Of a stretch of DNA of 64,000 bases, positions 25,854 to 38,570 are shown in pieces; position 1 is the stretch's first letter, and every line of letters begins with the position of its first letter. The translations under genes and the position numbers were made by a program. Source of the stretch: Hirudo medicinalis (lineage: Eukaryota; Annelida; Clitellata; Hirudinida; Hirudinidae); contig MPNW01000013.1 in assembly GCA_011800805.1 (NCBI GenBank), positions 167,202 to 231,201 on the forward strand. Direction: 5' to 3'. The notes under the pieces were generated by a model. It was not told the origin of the DNA. It worked only from the letters and a program-made list of their open reading frames with translations, and did no database searches.

Positions 25854-26913
25854 CACACACACGTAATGGCTGAATACTTTTACTGGGTGGTGCTTACATG
25901 TACTCTGGATATTTATTCAGCTATTACAAGAACGCCTCTGGGTCGGCTCGTTGGCGCGCGATGTAACATTTTTGTAAAACGATCATCATTATCATCGCCA
26001 CCCTGATCATTGACGTCGTTGTCGTCAGCAGAAGCAGTAGTAATAGTAGCAGCAGCAGCTCGGTTGCCACGGCTGCAAGTACGGCCATCTGAAAGGATAA
26101 CTTATTTTTTAACGTGGGCTGAACGTTGCTGGTGTGCTGAATTTTTTTTCTTTATCGATCTGAGGTCTCCCCTCACTGTCTCATGTTGTCTCTCCTCCTC
26201 ATCTTCGACGTCATCATCATCATCAACAGTTCAACCATCACCACTCTGTCAATAGCTGACATAAGCTCAAGGAATTACAACAATGCTGATCATTTTATTA
26301 GGATGAAGACACAGGCAAGGTGATGCCGCTAGAGGTCAACCTGCTGAAGAGGTCGTCGGGTGCCGACGGAGTCATCCAATTACTGGACCAGTACGAGCTG
26401 GAAGACTCCTACATACTGGTACTGGAGAGGCCCGGGAGATGCAAGGACCTTTTCGACTACATCACCGAGAAGGTCTTCCTACAGGAGGAGGAGGCCAGGA
26501 TTTTCCTCTACAGACTCGTCACCGTCATGGTGGAACTCAAGAGAAGAGGCATCTACCACAACGACATCAAGGACGAGAACATCATACTCGACCTGGGCGA
26601 AGACCGAGGGGAACTCGGCAAGGACCTCCGCCGGGGCGGAGAGGCCGTTCCCGATCTGAAAGTCATAGATTTTGGCTCGGGCATAGACGCCGGGGACGAT
26701 GTCGACAGCGACGATGAAGTCTACACGCAATTCAACGGTGAGTCCCCGTTGTTTGTTTGGTCCAGATAATAATGCAGATTCGAGAGACTGAAGATGATTG
26801 CTATAAATTGATCACTATTGAGCTTGCTGGTTGCTGTGGGTTGGGTTTGGCGACTGGATTATTGGTTAGGGGAAATATATTGTTAATAATAATAATAGTA
26901 ATAATAATAGATA

Positions 26914-26946
<33 letters not shown>

Positions 26947-29900
26947 ACAGAAATCACGAGTATCGGTAATCGTGATCACACGACGACGTATTCACGCTGA
27001 ATGTACTTGTTTTGGAATTGTCTGCCTCAAGTAGTCTTTGTTTGCTCTGTTGTCGTTGGCTGGCTGAACTTTGCCTCGTTCTTTCTCCTATCCAGGTGCG
27101 ACATACGTCCACCGATCGTCATCATCATCGCCTTTATTAGTGTCGTTATCAGACCGTCGGTATCGTTATCATCATCAGTCATCCTTCTCGACGACGTTAG
27201 CAACGCGAGCAACAACAACATTCCTCTTTATCTTTAGCAGTATCATCAACGATATAAAAGATTCTCTCTAATTGTGTCCTGCATCCTGGTTACAACAGAA
27301 GGACTATTATAATTATTCCAAGAACTCCTACGCACTCTAGACGTTTTGGCGATGACATGATAAAAAAAGAAAGGAAACGATGATGATGATGATGATGACT
27401 AGCATCACCTTCTTCATCATCATAATCGTTCCTTTGGAATGCTTCAGCTGAATCTTTAATCTGAACTTTGGCTCCAGTTTGAACTTGTGAACTTTGATTT
27501 CGTCGTTGTGGGCCAAACGAGGTGCAGAGTTTTTGTTTGAGTGATCGTTTGTAGCTTGCATATTATTGTATTGCCTGATGAGATATTTCTTCTTCACACT
27601 TGCATGTAGAACTTGTTCGAACTTGATCATGTGGTCTTGGTTTCATCTGTGTCTTATGACGCTGGTTATGAAGACTTGGGTTGTTGACGAAGATTGCATT
27701 TGTTACTGTTGTTACCTACAACTGCAAATGCTACTCTTATCACTCGAGGTCATGATTGTGATCGTGATCACCAACGTCGTAACCTCTTAACCTTCAGGAT
27801 TCTATATCATCCTAGTGGGTTGTTGACTGCTCTGCTCAGCTCAGCTTGCTGAAAATTAGCAGCATCCTTCAAACGATCGAGCAACACCTGTCCAATTAAT
27901 CAATCAAGTTCGTTTCCATTTCACCTTTTGTGCTCCTACACCCGAGGTTGATGACCTATTTAGGAGCCTCCACTTGAAAGCAATTTTCCTACTTGTTCAT
28001 TTATTGGTTATTCACCCGAGCATTGATATCTTCTGATGAAGTGTTGTGGAGAATAATCTGACTGAACACTGCCTGTTGTTGTTGTTGTTGTTGTTGTTGT
28101 TTTTCTGCTAATGTGCATTAACACCTTTCTTTTGAGGTGAGGTCGTTGACGCAGTCTCACTCAGAACATTTAGCAATTCAAAAACACAGTCGTTATAATA
28201 ATTATAATAAAGTCGTTAGTAAAATTATTGAGTTTGAATTTTAAACATTGAAATGAAAAAAAAAACAATTTAGACTCCACTCTACTCTTCTCTACTCTTT
28301 CACAAAAACAACAGGCAGGTCAAATTATTTGGAGCAATCGATCAAATTGATTTTCATCAGCTCTATCATTGTGGGTTATTGAGTACACCATGACACCCTG
28401 ACACCCGTGGCCGATTTCTAATGATGGTGTCTAGCTTTGGTTTTTTGTCTCCGCCATTGTTTTGTTTTTTTTTAGGAAATGGGCATGGGTTGCTGTGGGG
28501 CTTGTTTACCTTTTGATACTTTTATAGGAGCCATTCAAGATTTAGATGATCTTCTGAAGTTATCTCATCTTCTCGTGATTTGGACTTTGGGTTTCTAGCC
28601 ACTCCACTTAGTCTCAATATTAGTCAAGCAGTGGTGTGTCCCACTTTTCATGTCAACAAATCGAACCAGATTCTCAACTCGTCGCATTGACGTTGTTACC
28701 GAACATTACATTTGCTGCTTAGTGTAGTGGCTTGCAGGATATTTTTAGTTTATTTTGTTGAATCTACTGATGAGAAACAACTTGCAGATTTCAAAGCTTG
28801 CTTGCATATCCCAATGTCTGGTGAAGTATAAATAGTTGTTGAGTCAACAACTTTGTCAGTAATGATGTAGATGTCTGTAATTGGCTGGAAGTTTGTTGTC
28901 GGAGAATTCACTCGAGCATGGAGTGATTTTCTTTTGGATGATAGGAAGAGTTGCCGATAGTTGTGGGATTAATGCCCGTTGAGTCGCGCTTGGTCGGTTT
29001 CGGTAGCCAACTGTTGCAGGTGTAAGTTTCATTGTTTCACTTTCCATCTTTGTACCGAAACATATGTTGCCATGGAGCTGTTGGCAGCGTCGATGTTGAT
29101 AACGATGGTTGCTAGAGCAGCAAGCATATAACATCATTATTAATATTAAAGAGAGAGACGTTGATATTGAGAGGGGCTCGAAGTACCTTCTCTGTGATTT
29201 CTTGGAACATCTTGGAATGACTCTTTGTTTCTATGGAGTAACTGGCAATTTCTAACCATCCATAACTCCTCGTAGTGTTTGATTGCCAGTGTCGATCAAT
29301 AAGCCCACGCACTTTGCACACCTGCCTCTCTGCTCACCTGTAGTTAAGTGGAGCTGTTTATTTGTCTATGCGAGTTCGTTCCTATCCCGCCCTTTTCGAA
29401 GTTACATCTGCTCTCCTTTCCTTCACATTGTTCGTTTGTTTGCTCCTCACACGAGTCTAGGGTCGATTGCCTGCCTGCCTGCCTGCGAAAGGTGCTTAAT
29501 TTAAGTTAATTGCTATCAGGTCTCCCATTCGGCTACCTAGTTTTTGCTTTTGTGTGATGCTACTGTGTGCTGTTTGATGATCGATATTTAGCATGCGTGC
29601 AGTTTACATAACTGGTCGGTATTTTAAACAGCTTCCACCTTTTATTATATAGGCACGAGACTGTACAGTCCTCCAGAGTGGATCAGGGACCACAATTACA
29701 GGGCCGAGCCGGCAGCGGTTTGGTCGCTCGGGATCCTCCTCTACGACATGGTCTGCGGCGACATACCCTTTCACAAGGACGAGCAAATCTTGAGGGCCAA
29801 GCCTTTCTACAGGAGAGAAATTTCTGAAGGTCATTAATTTTTGGTTGTTCTAAAAATTGGTGCTAAGCGTTCAATTATTGTTACTGATTAGCACTTAAAA

Positions 29901-30095
29901 TCTCGACCTCCAATTAATTAATGTTCAATTAATTCGTTTTCAATTAATTCATTTCCAATTAATTCTCTTTCAATTAATTTTCTTAAATCTTCCACAGAAT
30001 GTCAAGATCTGATCGAGCAGTGTCTGACGTACGAGGCAGACGAACGTCCAACTCTGCTACAGCTCTTGCAGCATCCCTGGTTCCACCAGCAATAG
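22241..30095 (+). CDS. PIM-like serine/threonine protein kinase
   Basis: Exons: 22241-22430, 23609-23718, 24878-24925, 26302-26737, 29653-29829, 29998-30095. All are in phase with GT..AG introns, giving 352 residues. The glycine loop [11 protein letters not shown] is at 82-92, the VAIK lysine is K104, and the alpha-C Glu is probably E127 (PLEVNLLK). The hinge [13 protein letters not shown] carries the proline typical of PIM kinases. The catalytic loop HNDIKDEN has D204, the metal-binding D is D239 (DFGSG), and the SPPEW and [19 protein letters not shown] blocks match PIM1-3. PIM kinases are constitutively active cytosolic and nuclear kinases in growth and survival signalling. Oddities: N replaces R in HRD, and about 15 extra residues sit between the catalytic loop and DFG. 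The first exon is inferred from its strong phase-1 donor (GTGAGT), which makes a perfect join; that exon is less certain than the rest. Confidence 0.92.
25810..25863. repeat. (CA)n dinucleotide microsatellite
   Basis: About 26 CA units with one interruption, inside the third intron of the PIM-like kinase gene. Confidence 0.95.
26880..26943. repeat. (AAT)n microsatellite in kinase intron
   Basis: An imperfect AAT/AGT run in the 2.9-kb intron 26738-29652. The rest of that intron holds a (GAT)n at about 27379-27400, a (TTG)n at 28075-28101, and no further exon that I can see. Confidence 0.85.
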
Positions 30096-32607
30096 AAGAA
30101 TTCACCATCATCATCATCCATTTCCTCATTTCCAAACCATCCATACCACTTTCAGAATCTTCAATCACCAGCCTCTTTTCTGATCTGGGTCTGAACTCTC
30201 TTGCCTCTCTCTACTGAGACTGAGCCTTTCAAGTGCCGAACCTCTTGTCGTCTTTTTCATTCTAAAGTTGTTTCTTTCGGTTTCTCTTCTTTTTTGTGCA
30301 AAAATGTTTACTTTCATTTTTTTTTATTACAAATTAAGTGAAAATTACTTTGAAAAACCGTTAGTGCGTGGTTCGGCCACGAATTCGCCATTCACCGAAA
30401 CGTCCCGTACGATTTGCTTAAAAGAAGTCACTGATTTCATGGCCGTCACATCATAGTATTTGTTTATTGGATTGAAAAATGCAGGTTTTTATTTTCTTTT
30501 CCTGTAAACTTCCCTTTCTTTACTCTCACTCTATCTCATCTTCATCTTCTCCTCCTTTATTGAACTTTTTCGAAGGACAATTGCGAACTGCTACTGTTTA
30601 CGATTTAGTCGCCAGTTGCCCGTGTGGGTCTCTGGCCGCGGATTAATTTTTTTCATGTTCGTAAACTGGTAAAGACAAACTGTTCTAATTTTTTTGGGAT
30701 ATTCATTTAGCTCGAGTAATTAATTATAATTTCGAGGAATTTACTTTGAACTCGTCCCATTGTGGCAACGTGTCGATATTTGTGTCCTATTTATTGTCGA
30801 TCGATCGTCTGCTGTTAATGTGGCGGTCTCCTATTTATCTGTTATGATATTTGCCGTCGACGTGCGTATTTAAAGAAGGTGATTTTCCATAGGATTTCCG
30901 TGTATATTTAATCAACCAACTTAGTAACGGGATGTTTTGAGTTCATTCACATTGTCATTTATTGTGTTACGTCGTAGTCTAACTTAACTCAACACGCCGG
31001 GACTATAAACATCTCTCGGTCTTCCGGCGCCGAGACGACCATCGAATTCCTATTGTAAAACAAAAAAGTAGTTCGTCTCGAGTGAGTCGATCGATCAGAG
31101 GTTGTCGTCGTCGTCGTTTGAAATCAACAAATTGTCACTTCTTTTCCACGTTTGACAAATTCCAGGCTCATGGGAAACTGAACTTGATTCCCGCCGCGAG
31201 GTCGTTGCTCTTTTGGTGTAGCAATTTCGATTCTTCGCCATAAGTCTCATGAGCGTTATGTAATCTCAGCTTAACTTATGCATTTTTGTGTCCTTCACGA
31301 CAGGGGTCAATAACTTTGCTCGTAGTATTTTTTTTCCTTTGTCGTATTGTATCTCTGGCGATGCCTCGGCATCGAAAAATCTCACGAGCGAATTTCAGTC
31401 GTACAATGTGGAAGAATCATTAGCGGGATGATGCACATCCTCGTCTCGATTACACTGTTGCTTGCACTTTTGAATTTTTCTGGAGATTATGGAACCTCCA
31501 GGTTGCAAATGAAAAATGTCAAAATTCTTATTCAAACTGGACTAAATTAATTGGAACTTGTTAATTTTTGCAGAAATTATTACTGAATTTTTTTGACTGC
31601 AACGAATTGTTACATCGGCTAACATTAAGGGATTGATACTATTCCACGAGAAGTTTTCTGACATTTTGCGAGATGCAATTCCTTGGGTATTGCCAGAAAT
31701 TTATAAAAATAACACCAGATTCTTTTGTTCATTTCTTTAAATTATAAATCAAAGCTCTCAGTGAGTAAAAACATAGCTATCCATTGACCTGCAAAGTACA
31801 AGCAAGACATCAAACAAATTTCGAAAAAATTTACAAATAATGATGTATAACAGTGAATATCCCAAGAATAAGTTAATGGGATAGATTCCTCATTACACAC
31901 TCGGCTGGGAGCCAGAGCTGCCAACAAGATTATGATTACGGTTCTGTCGTCGTGGCAACCGACTCGGGGAAAAATGCATTCGTTGCCCATTAGCTTCCGA
32001 TATCTGTGAAGATGATGGCAGGTTTCATCAACAGGATGATATTTCGATGTTGCACTGAGAAAATACATGCTGATCAGAGCCAAAATGGCAAGCATTCATC
32101 CTATCTGAGATCTCAAGATAAGCAGTTCACAAAAATTCACATCATTCTTTCAAAGCAAGAACAGAATAAAGATGGGAAATGTTGGAGCTACGTAATCATC
32201 CCCAGTTGCTGAGTAGCGACTAAAGCAAGGATCGACATTCGACTATGAATCGAAGACCAAGCTTCCCAAAAGCTCGCTTGCTCGTGCAGGACTGTCGTCT
32301 ATGAAGCCGAAGTGAATTATTACGTGGAGTCCGTCCAATCATGATTTTTTGGTGGAGAGCTGTAAATCTATGACTACAAGACTGCGAACTGATGTGTGAA
32401 TATTTTAAACTTGCTTTCGAGTCAACTTTCAACTTTGTCGCCGGCTCTTGACTTCACTTTCAATCTCTCCGACGTTCGCAGGTTCAGGATGGATGACCAA
32501 AAAGACTAAATAAAATATGATATGCACAAGAATTTCCATGATTAACAACAGAGAATCAACAATTTTCTCGGTCAATCGAGTAGAACGACGTCGACCGATC
32601 CGCACGA
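30096..32607. other. 3' flank and intergenic stretch between kinase and G-alpha
   Basis: The kinase 3' UTR begins here. The two genes converge on this interval. I found no other exon and no unambiguous AATAAA close to either stop. Open frames are short and unsupported. Confidence 0.5.
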
Positions 32608-35204
32608 TCAAAACAAGCCGCAATCTTTGAGGTTGTTCTTGATGATGATGTCGCTGACGGATTCGAAAACAAACTGGACGTTGCCGGTGTCCGTGGCGCA
32701 GGTGAAGTGCGTGTAGATCTCTTTTGCCTCCGGTCTCTGGTTCAAGCCTTCAAATCTTTTGCGAATGAATGTGCTCGCCTCTTCATAAGTGTTCTTGCCT
32801 GAAATCGATTTAAGACCAATATTTTTTTATGCAAAATGTTCTGGCTTTTTTGTAACTTAAGTTTTGTTCAGTTCAAATTTCTTCAAATATATTAAAAAGT
32901 CTTTTGAAAAGTATAATTACATTTTGTATGCAAACCATTTACAAATGTAACATCGTCTCAAATTTCACTGCCGATTTTAAAATTTTACCTCTGTATTCTG
33001 GAAAGCAGACGGAAAGTGGTGATGTCCTTATCTTCATCTCGAATAGGTCCTTCTTGTTGAGGAAGAGAATCATTGAGGTTTCCTTGAACCAACGATTGTT
33101 GCAGATCGAATCAAAGAGTCTCATGCTTTCCATCATGCGATTCTAAACAAATAAACAAGAGCATTATTCTAGTTAAATGAATTAAAACATTGTGTTACCG
33201 TCAGATTGTAATTAGTTCGGTAACCGAGTAGTTATGCAATTTGGCCCTAACCATTTCTTGATCCTCTGCTAGAGAGAGGTCGTATTCGCTGAGGGCAACC
33301 AAGAAGATGATGGCCGTCACCCCCTCGAAGCAGTGAATCCATTTCTTGCGCTCCGACCTTTGACCTCCTATGTCGACCAACCTTCAGTCATAAAAATGTA
33401 CAGATGATAAATATTAATGATATACAATTTGAAAAAGTGCAAACAATCATTTACAAAATAATATGAAATAACAGTTTAGAGATGCATGTTGCATGTTCGT
33501 GTCATGAAAAAAAAATTATACTCCTCCATCGCCATCGTTATCAAAATCAAAAGATTCAGAACAATAAGGAATCAAGAATTGCAGAAGAACCGTCTATAAA
33601 AGCACTCCGATGACGTTAACAGCAAAGGAAAGTCCAGAAAGACCACCATCGAGAAAGTCAGATATTTTAGCACCTAACTCACTTGAAGTTGAGTCCCTTG
33701 AGAGTGAAGTGCGTCTCCACGATGCCCGTAGTTTTGACTCTCGTCCTCAGTACGTCCTGAGGCGTCGGTTTGTAGTTCGTTTGGCTTATCCTTTCGAGGG
33801 AGTTGAGGAAGCTGAAACCCAAGCATGACTCGGAATGATCGATCGATATTCAAATCGCTGGATTTACGTTTACTTAAGACATTACTGTGACAACGAAGAG
33901 ATTAATATTATGATAACGGCGACGGTGATGATGAAATCATAACCTCGCAATTTTTTTGTAGGATTTTGAGACGAAAAATAGTTTTTACAAATCGGGAGAA
34001 AAACACGTGACGACATTATTTCGTGACCGATGACGCAGATTCGGGACAGCGACTCTGATGACTCAAACATCTAATGACTTACTACTCAGCAGAGTCGTTG
34101 AGTTGGTACTCCCTCGAGCGCTGGAAGCACTTCTGCACTCCCGAATCTTTCCACAACCTCCTCATGACCTGACCCAGTTCGGGGGTCAAAAGGACATCCT
34201 CCATGCCACTGATCATGTGGAACATCTGCCTTGCTTCTTTCTGATATCATGGGACGGTTCGAATAATTACGAATATTAGTTTAAACGTGATCTAATGCTA
34301 TAAAGAGCTGAAGTCATCCAGCTAAACTCAGTCATAAGTTGATGCAATAATAAAATTCTATTAAATTGGTCAGTGTAATAACAACTAAGACATTGTTATT
34401 AAAACACGAATTGCATCCTCCAGATCTGTGCAAAGAATCTTTAACATAAATATTTTTACTTCAAGGTTTTACAAAAACCAGCATGAATAGCCAAAGTGTT
34501 CCTGATATCCATAAATGTTAGTGCCTACCGTGCAATCTTGGCTCGAGAAGGCAATCTTCAGCTGTCCCATGGCATGTATGATGGCCACAAGGCTCTGGAC
34601 CGTGTTGTTGTGGACGACCGGTTTGTAGCTCAGGCATTCCTCATCCGAGTAGCCGTTCTCGTGGATTATTCTGGTGATCACGGCAATGTTATGATCGGTC
34701 ATGAAACACTCGGAAATTGCGTTGGTGTTGCTAAGTCATGTCTTGCAAACATTTAGCGACTCATGTAAGATGTTCCAAGACATCTTGTACCTTATGAAAG
34801 TATCTTATTGGATGAAAATGTATGAGAGTAAATATTTTTAAAGTTGTACTCTTAATAAATGATCAACAATAAATAATGGCATGAGAATTGAAAAATGTTT
34901 AAGAACATTTTTATAAACAATAAGCAAAGTACAAGCTTAACCAACAAAGGCTATATCACTATCTAGTGCAGACCAAAACTCACTTTATTTGCTTGACAAA
35001 AGTACTCTTTCCTGATTCCCCAGCACCTATATCAAAGCAATTCTAATGTCACTTCCTTCAACACATAAAAGCATTTCAGTACCAACCTAGGAGAAGGAGT
35101 TTGACTTGTCTGGACGCTAATGCCTGATCGTTTTTTAATTTCAAATCAATTTGTTTTGAGCGCAGAGAGGCTACTTTCTCATCTTTGCTGTGGAAACATC
35201 CCAT
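32608..35204 (-). CDS. GNAI: Heterotrimeric G protein alpha subunit, Gi type
   Basis: Eight exons, high to low: 35204-35087, 35026-34984, 34670-34529, 34240-34083, 33811-33683, 33381-33252, 33142-32989, 32798-32608. Phases all match. The product is 354 residues, the length of vertebrate Gi-alpha-1, so residue numbers coincide. It begins MGC: G2 for myristoylation, C3 for palmitoylation. Key motifs are the P-loop GAGESGKS at 40-47, R178 and T181 in switch I (RTRVKTTG), DIGGQ at 200-204 with catalytic Q204, NKKD in exon 7, TCAT in exon 8, and the C-terminus DCGLF with C351, the pertussis-toxin-sensitive cysteine. It binds and hydrolyses GTP at the plasma membrane and inhibits adenylyl cyclase in its family role. 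Divergences are F199V and V201I beside switch II and a variable helical domain (about 100-130). The Gi rather than Go assignment rests on NLKDCGLF and NNRWF. Confidence 0.97.
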
Positions 35205-36510
35205 TTTTGTTTTGTCAATCAGAAGAGACACGAATATCTCGTGGGGAAATAACGATTGGCTTTATGGCGAAAATATAACCAAAATGTTTATTAAAACATT
35301 TATGGTAAATCGAACTTTTTTGTATTTAACTGTAACAAATTAACGAATTATGATTCCTTTTTAAAGAACAACCACTTCGCCAAATATATTTGCATAAAAT
35401 GTATCCGTCTACAAGCCAACTTTTTAAAACCTGTCTTTTATTTTGCGAATAATAAACGCACAAATAATAATTACATTAAATAGATCGAGGTATTTAGGAA
35501 CTTATCGCCTTAAAAGATTCGGCGACCTGTCGAATCGAAAATTCAAATCTTCCAAAACAAAGCGCTAACTCAGAAGAAGCTCAGATTGGTCAGGAGAAAC
35601 AGGTAATTTTCATCAAATTTTTTCGAATCTCAATCTAACTTTGTTTAATAAATAATTGTTGTATTCTCAAAAATCTAATTATTTCAGTCGAAACCGAGAA
35701 GTCGGCTTATTTCGCGATCAATCGCAGAACCCAGAGGTTATAATTAATTCAGCAACTTGGTTGTCATGACATTTTTTTAGATAAGATTAGCAAATTCTGA
35801 CTGCATGTGGTGTAGTGGCTTCGCAAAAGACCATTCATTTTTGAACTATCATTCCTTCGCTGCTCATAAACTTGCTGGATTACATTCTTTACATTTCACA
35901 AAATCAACATCTATGAAACCTCCAAACGTGAAAATTTACTATTTTACAAATAATATCAAAATGACTGAACAATCACGGAAAAATTAGCCCTCGTAAGGAC
36001 AACTTCAACTCTCAATATGAATTTTATTGTACACAATCAAGCTATATGTGAATATAAATTTAAGTAAATATAAATTTAAAGCACATTGGCAAATTTATTA
36101 AATAGTACCAGACAAACCATCGCATTAAAGGAGCAGCTACACGGGCATTAGCCAGGCTAGATTTTGATTACTTTGTAACAAGAAAGCCATTCTCCTCCAG
36201 AAAATAGGTGAAATGCTGTTTGTGAGGGAGCAAATTTTTGACAAGGCGAGAAAGGAGCAATCGTTAAAGAAATGCTTATCATGGCGCCTAAGTACACAAC
36301 CTATCCCTGGTAATGAAATGTTTTTCAATTTAAAAAACTTAAAATTTTATTTGTTTTAAAAATATTAAAATTATAAAACTGAAGAGATCTATTTACAATT
36401 TTTTTTTATTGCCAAGCATTAAATCGTTTAGAAATCGGCTTGCCCAACGAATACTCGAACAAGATTTGACAGATTTATTATATTACATTTTCTTGCATTC
36501 AAACGATAAA
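35205..36510. other. Divergent intergenic region, G-alpha to NTF2
   Basis: Upstream flank of both G-alpha (minus) and the first NTF2 copy (plus). A possible non-coding 5' exon of NTF2 ends at 35602 with the donor-like aaacag|gtaatt. This is inference only, since no transcript evidence is available. Confidence 0.35.
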
Positions 36511-37023
36511 ATGAATGCGCACGTGCCAGCCTGGAAAACTTTGGGGGAGCAAATTGTCAAGTTTTATTACTCAACCTTTGAGAGCAACAGAGAGCAACTG
36601 GTCCAGCTGTATTCACCAGATGCGCTGTTTACCTTTGAAGAACATATGGGTCAAGGCCATGCAGCTATCAAAGAGATCCTCACAGTAAAACTTCAATTTG
36701 GGGTGATAAAACACATAGCCACAACAATTGATTGCCAGCCATCATCTGACAATGGGGTTGTTGTTCATGTAACTGGACGCTTGCAGGTAAGAAATTAAGT
36801 AAAATTTAATAAGCTATAACAAATAATTTGTTAACTCCTCTGCAGTATGTATAGGTAAAGCTAAAATAGATCTTGGACCCCTAATGCGATTACTCAAAAT
36901 ATTCGTTTACAGGCTGATAATGACCCTCCCCATGCCTTCAGTCAAACGTTGGTCATCAAGCCACTCAACGGCAGCTACTTTATCCATCATGACTTCTTCC
37001 GGCTCTCCATCCACAATGTTTAG
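36511..37023 (+). CDS. NUTF2: Nuclear transport factor 2 homologue, copy 1
   Basis: Two exons, 36511-36786 and 36913-37023, give 128 residues; NTF2 is usually 127. NTF2 is a small homodimer that binds Ran-GDP and FG-nucleoporins and returns Ran to the nucleus. Visible features are PAWKTLGEQIVKFYYSTFES near the N-terminus, YSPDALFTFEEHMGQGHAAI at about 46-65, DCQPSSDNG, VTGRL, and a C-terminal block ADNDPPHAFSQT..FFRLSIHNV. The intron is short (126 bp) with GTAAGA..TTTACAG. A tandem copy follows 1.0 kb downstream with the same structure. Copy 1 lacks the acceptor AG that directly precedes the start codon in copy 2, so its 5' end must differ. A poly(A) signal AATAAA is at 37128-37133. Confidence 0.93.
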
Positions 37024-37127
37024 GTACGAGGACATTTTTCGAGACACGAAGATCTTAATCTCTTTTGAGTCTGAAAGTCCTTCGTCATTATTCATCATCA
37101 TTGCTTTGTCATTCCATCATTGATTGA

Positions 37128-37133
37128 AATAAA
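37128..37133 (+). terminator. Poly(A) signal AATAAA of NTF2 copy 1
   Basis: The hexamer lies 105 bp after the stop codon of copy 1, a usual distance for a short 3' UTR. Confidence 0.55.
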
Positions 37134-38043
37134 AGTTAAAAATTCGATCTTCATATTTTTTTGTGATTGGCTTGTAACGTTCAGGATGATAATTGTATTT
37201 CATAATTGTACTTGAGAGATTATAGACTCAGACTCCTCAGATACGTTTATTCTTGTTATTAGTGCATCACTATGGAAGAAATCTGAAGTTTAATAACGGT
37301 TGCTAGAATAGATAGACATTCCGGATTAGGAAAGAATTACTTTTTTTTATATGTTGACTTTCTGAATACTTGCCTTTAGTATAAGCTTTATAATATGGTT
37401 AACGAGGGGTTGGTATTACTTCGCTATATTATTATATCCTCATCTAGCTAACTAATGCAATATGAGTTTAATTAGGTCTTTCTGACACATTGCATTCTTA
37501 AATATCTCCTAAAATTAAAGAAATATATTTTACAGCATACAAATAAAATCGAGCTATTTTTTCAATGCATCAATAATGAAAATTATTCGAAATGTTTATC
37601 ATGACAAAAAAAACCTTACTAAAATTATTTGTTATGTAAGTCGTAAATGTAAAATGAAACAGATCAATTTGCAGTTTTTTTTTAAATTAACTATTATTAA
37701 GCTCTTAAGAAATCAGCCCAACGATTACAGCAACATTTAGTATTTTTCTGGCTATTTCTCTGTTTTGTACTCTTATTACCGAGGGATTGCGCAAAGGTTC
37801 GAATCCAATTGATTTCTTCAATTTATTAATTTACATTTACTGTTAGTTTGAATAATTCGTGACTTGATGGGTATTTTTTTTGATCGGCGGAGTCGGTACG
37901 AATACGTCCATGCTCGGACTTCGACGGCGAGGTCCATTATGCGAGGATCCACTAAAATCGACAATTACCAATAATAAATCGCGTTTACAGATATGACAGA
38001 ATAATATTTATTAAATTGCATTTTCTTGCAGTGAAACGACAAA

Positions 38044-38570
38044 ATGAATGCTCAGAAGCCAGCCTGGGAAGTTTTGGGGGAGGAATTTGTTAGAGCATAC
38101 TACTCAACTTTTGAGAGCAACAGGGAGCACCTTGTTCAGCTGTATGCTCCGGATGCGATGTTCACCTTTGAAGAACATAAAGGTCAAGGCCAGGTAGCCA
38201 TCAAAGAGATCCTCACAGAAAAACTTCGTTTTGGGGCGATACAACATGTAGTCACGAAGGTTGATTGCCAGCCAACATCAGACAGTGGGATTATTGTTCT
38301 TGTAACTGGACGCTTGAAGGTAAGAGATTTTTGGGCTAAACTTGATAAGATTCAACAAATAGTTTGGTAATTGCTCTGTGTGTAATGTACATCATGAACA
38401 TTGGGGCTAAAAATTGAATCATTTGTATAAAAATTATTCAAAATATTCTTCATTTGTAGGCTGATGATGATCCTCCCCACGCCTTCAGTCAAACTTTCTT
38501 CATAAAACCATGCAACAGCAGCTACTTTATCTATCATGACATCTTCCGACTCTCCATCCACAATGGTTAA
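38044..38570 (+). CDS. NUTF2: Nuclear transport factor 2 homologue, copy 2
   Basis: Two exons, 38044-38319 and 38460-38570, give 128 residues. The intron sits at the same codon and phase as in copy 1. The start region follows a clear splice acceptor (ttttcttgcag, ending at 38031), so the first 12 bases of this exon are 5' UTR and an upstream non-coding exon is expected. The core PAWEVLGEEFVRAYYSTFES, FTFEEHKGQGQVAI and ADDDPPHAFSQT match copy 1 closely. Differences include HEHLVQLY-type changes, TKVDCQPTSDSG and a stop one codon context earlier (SIHNG). It should act in Ran import like copy 1. Recent tandem duplication is supported by similarity extending into the flanks. Confidence 0.94.

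Noticed and set aside
26360..26717. Alternative-frame plus-strand open frames over the kinase exon
   Set aside because: Shadows of the GC-rich kinase exon, whose own frame carries all catalytic motifs.
37795..37808. B-box-like ggttcgaatcc
   Set aside because: No A-box or cloverleaf potential upstream; not a tRNA gene, and not matched to the SINE-like families.
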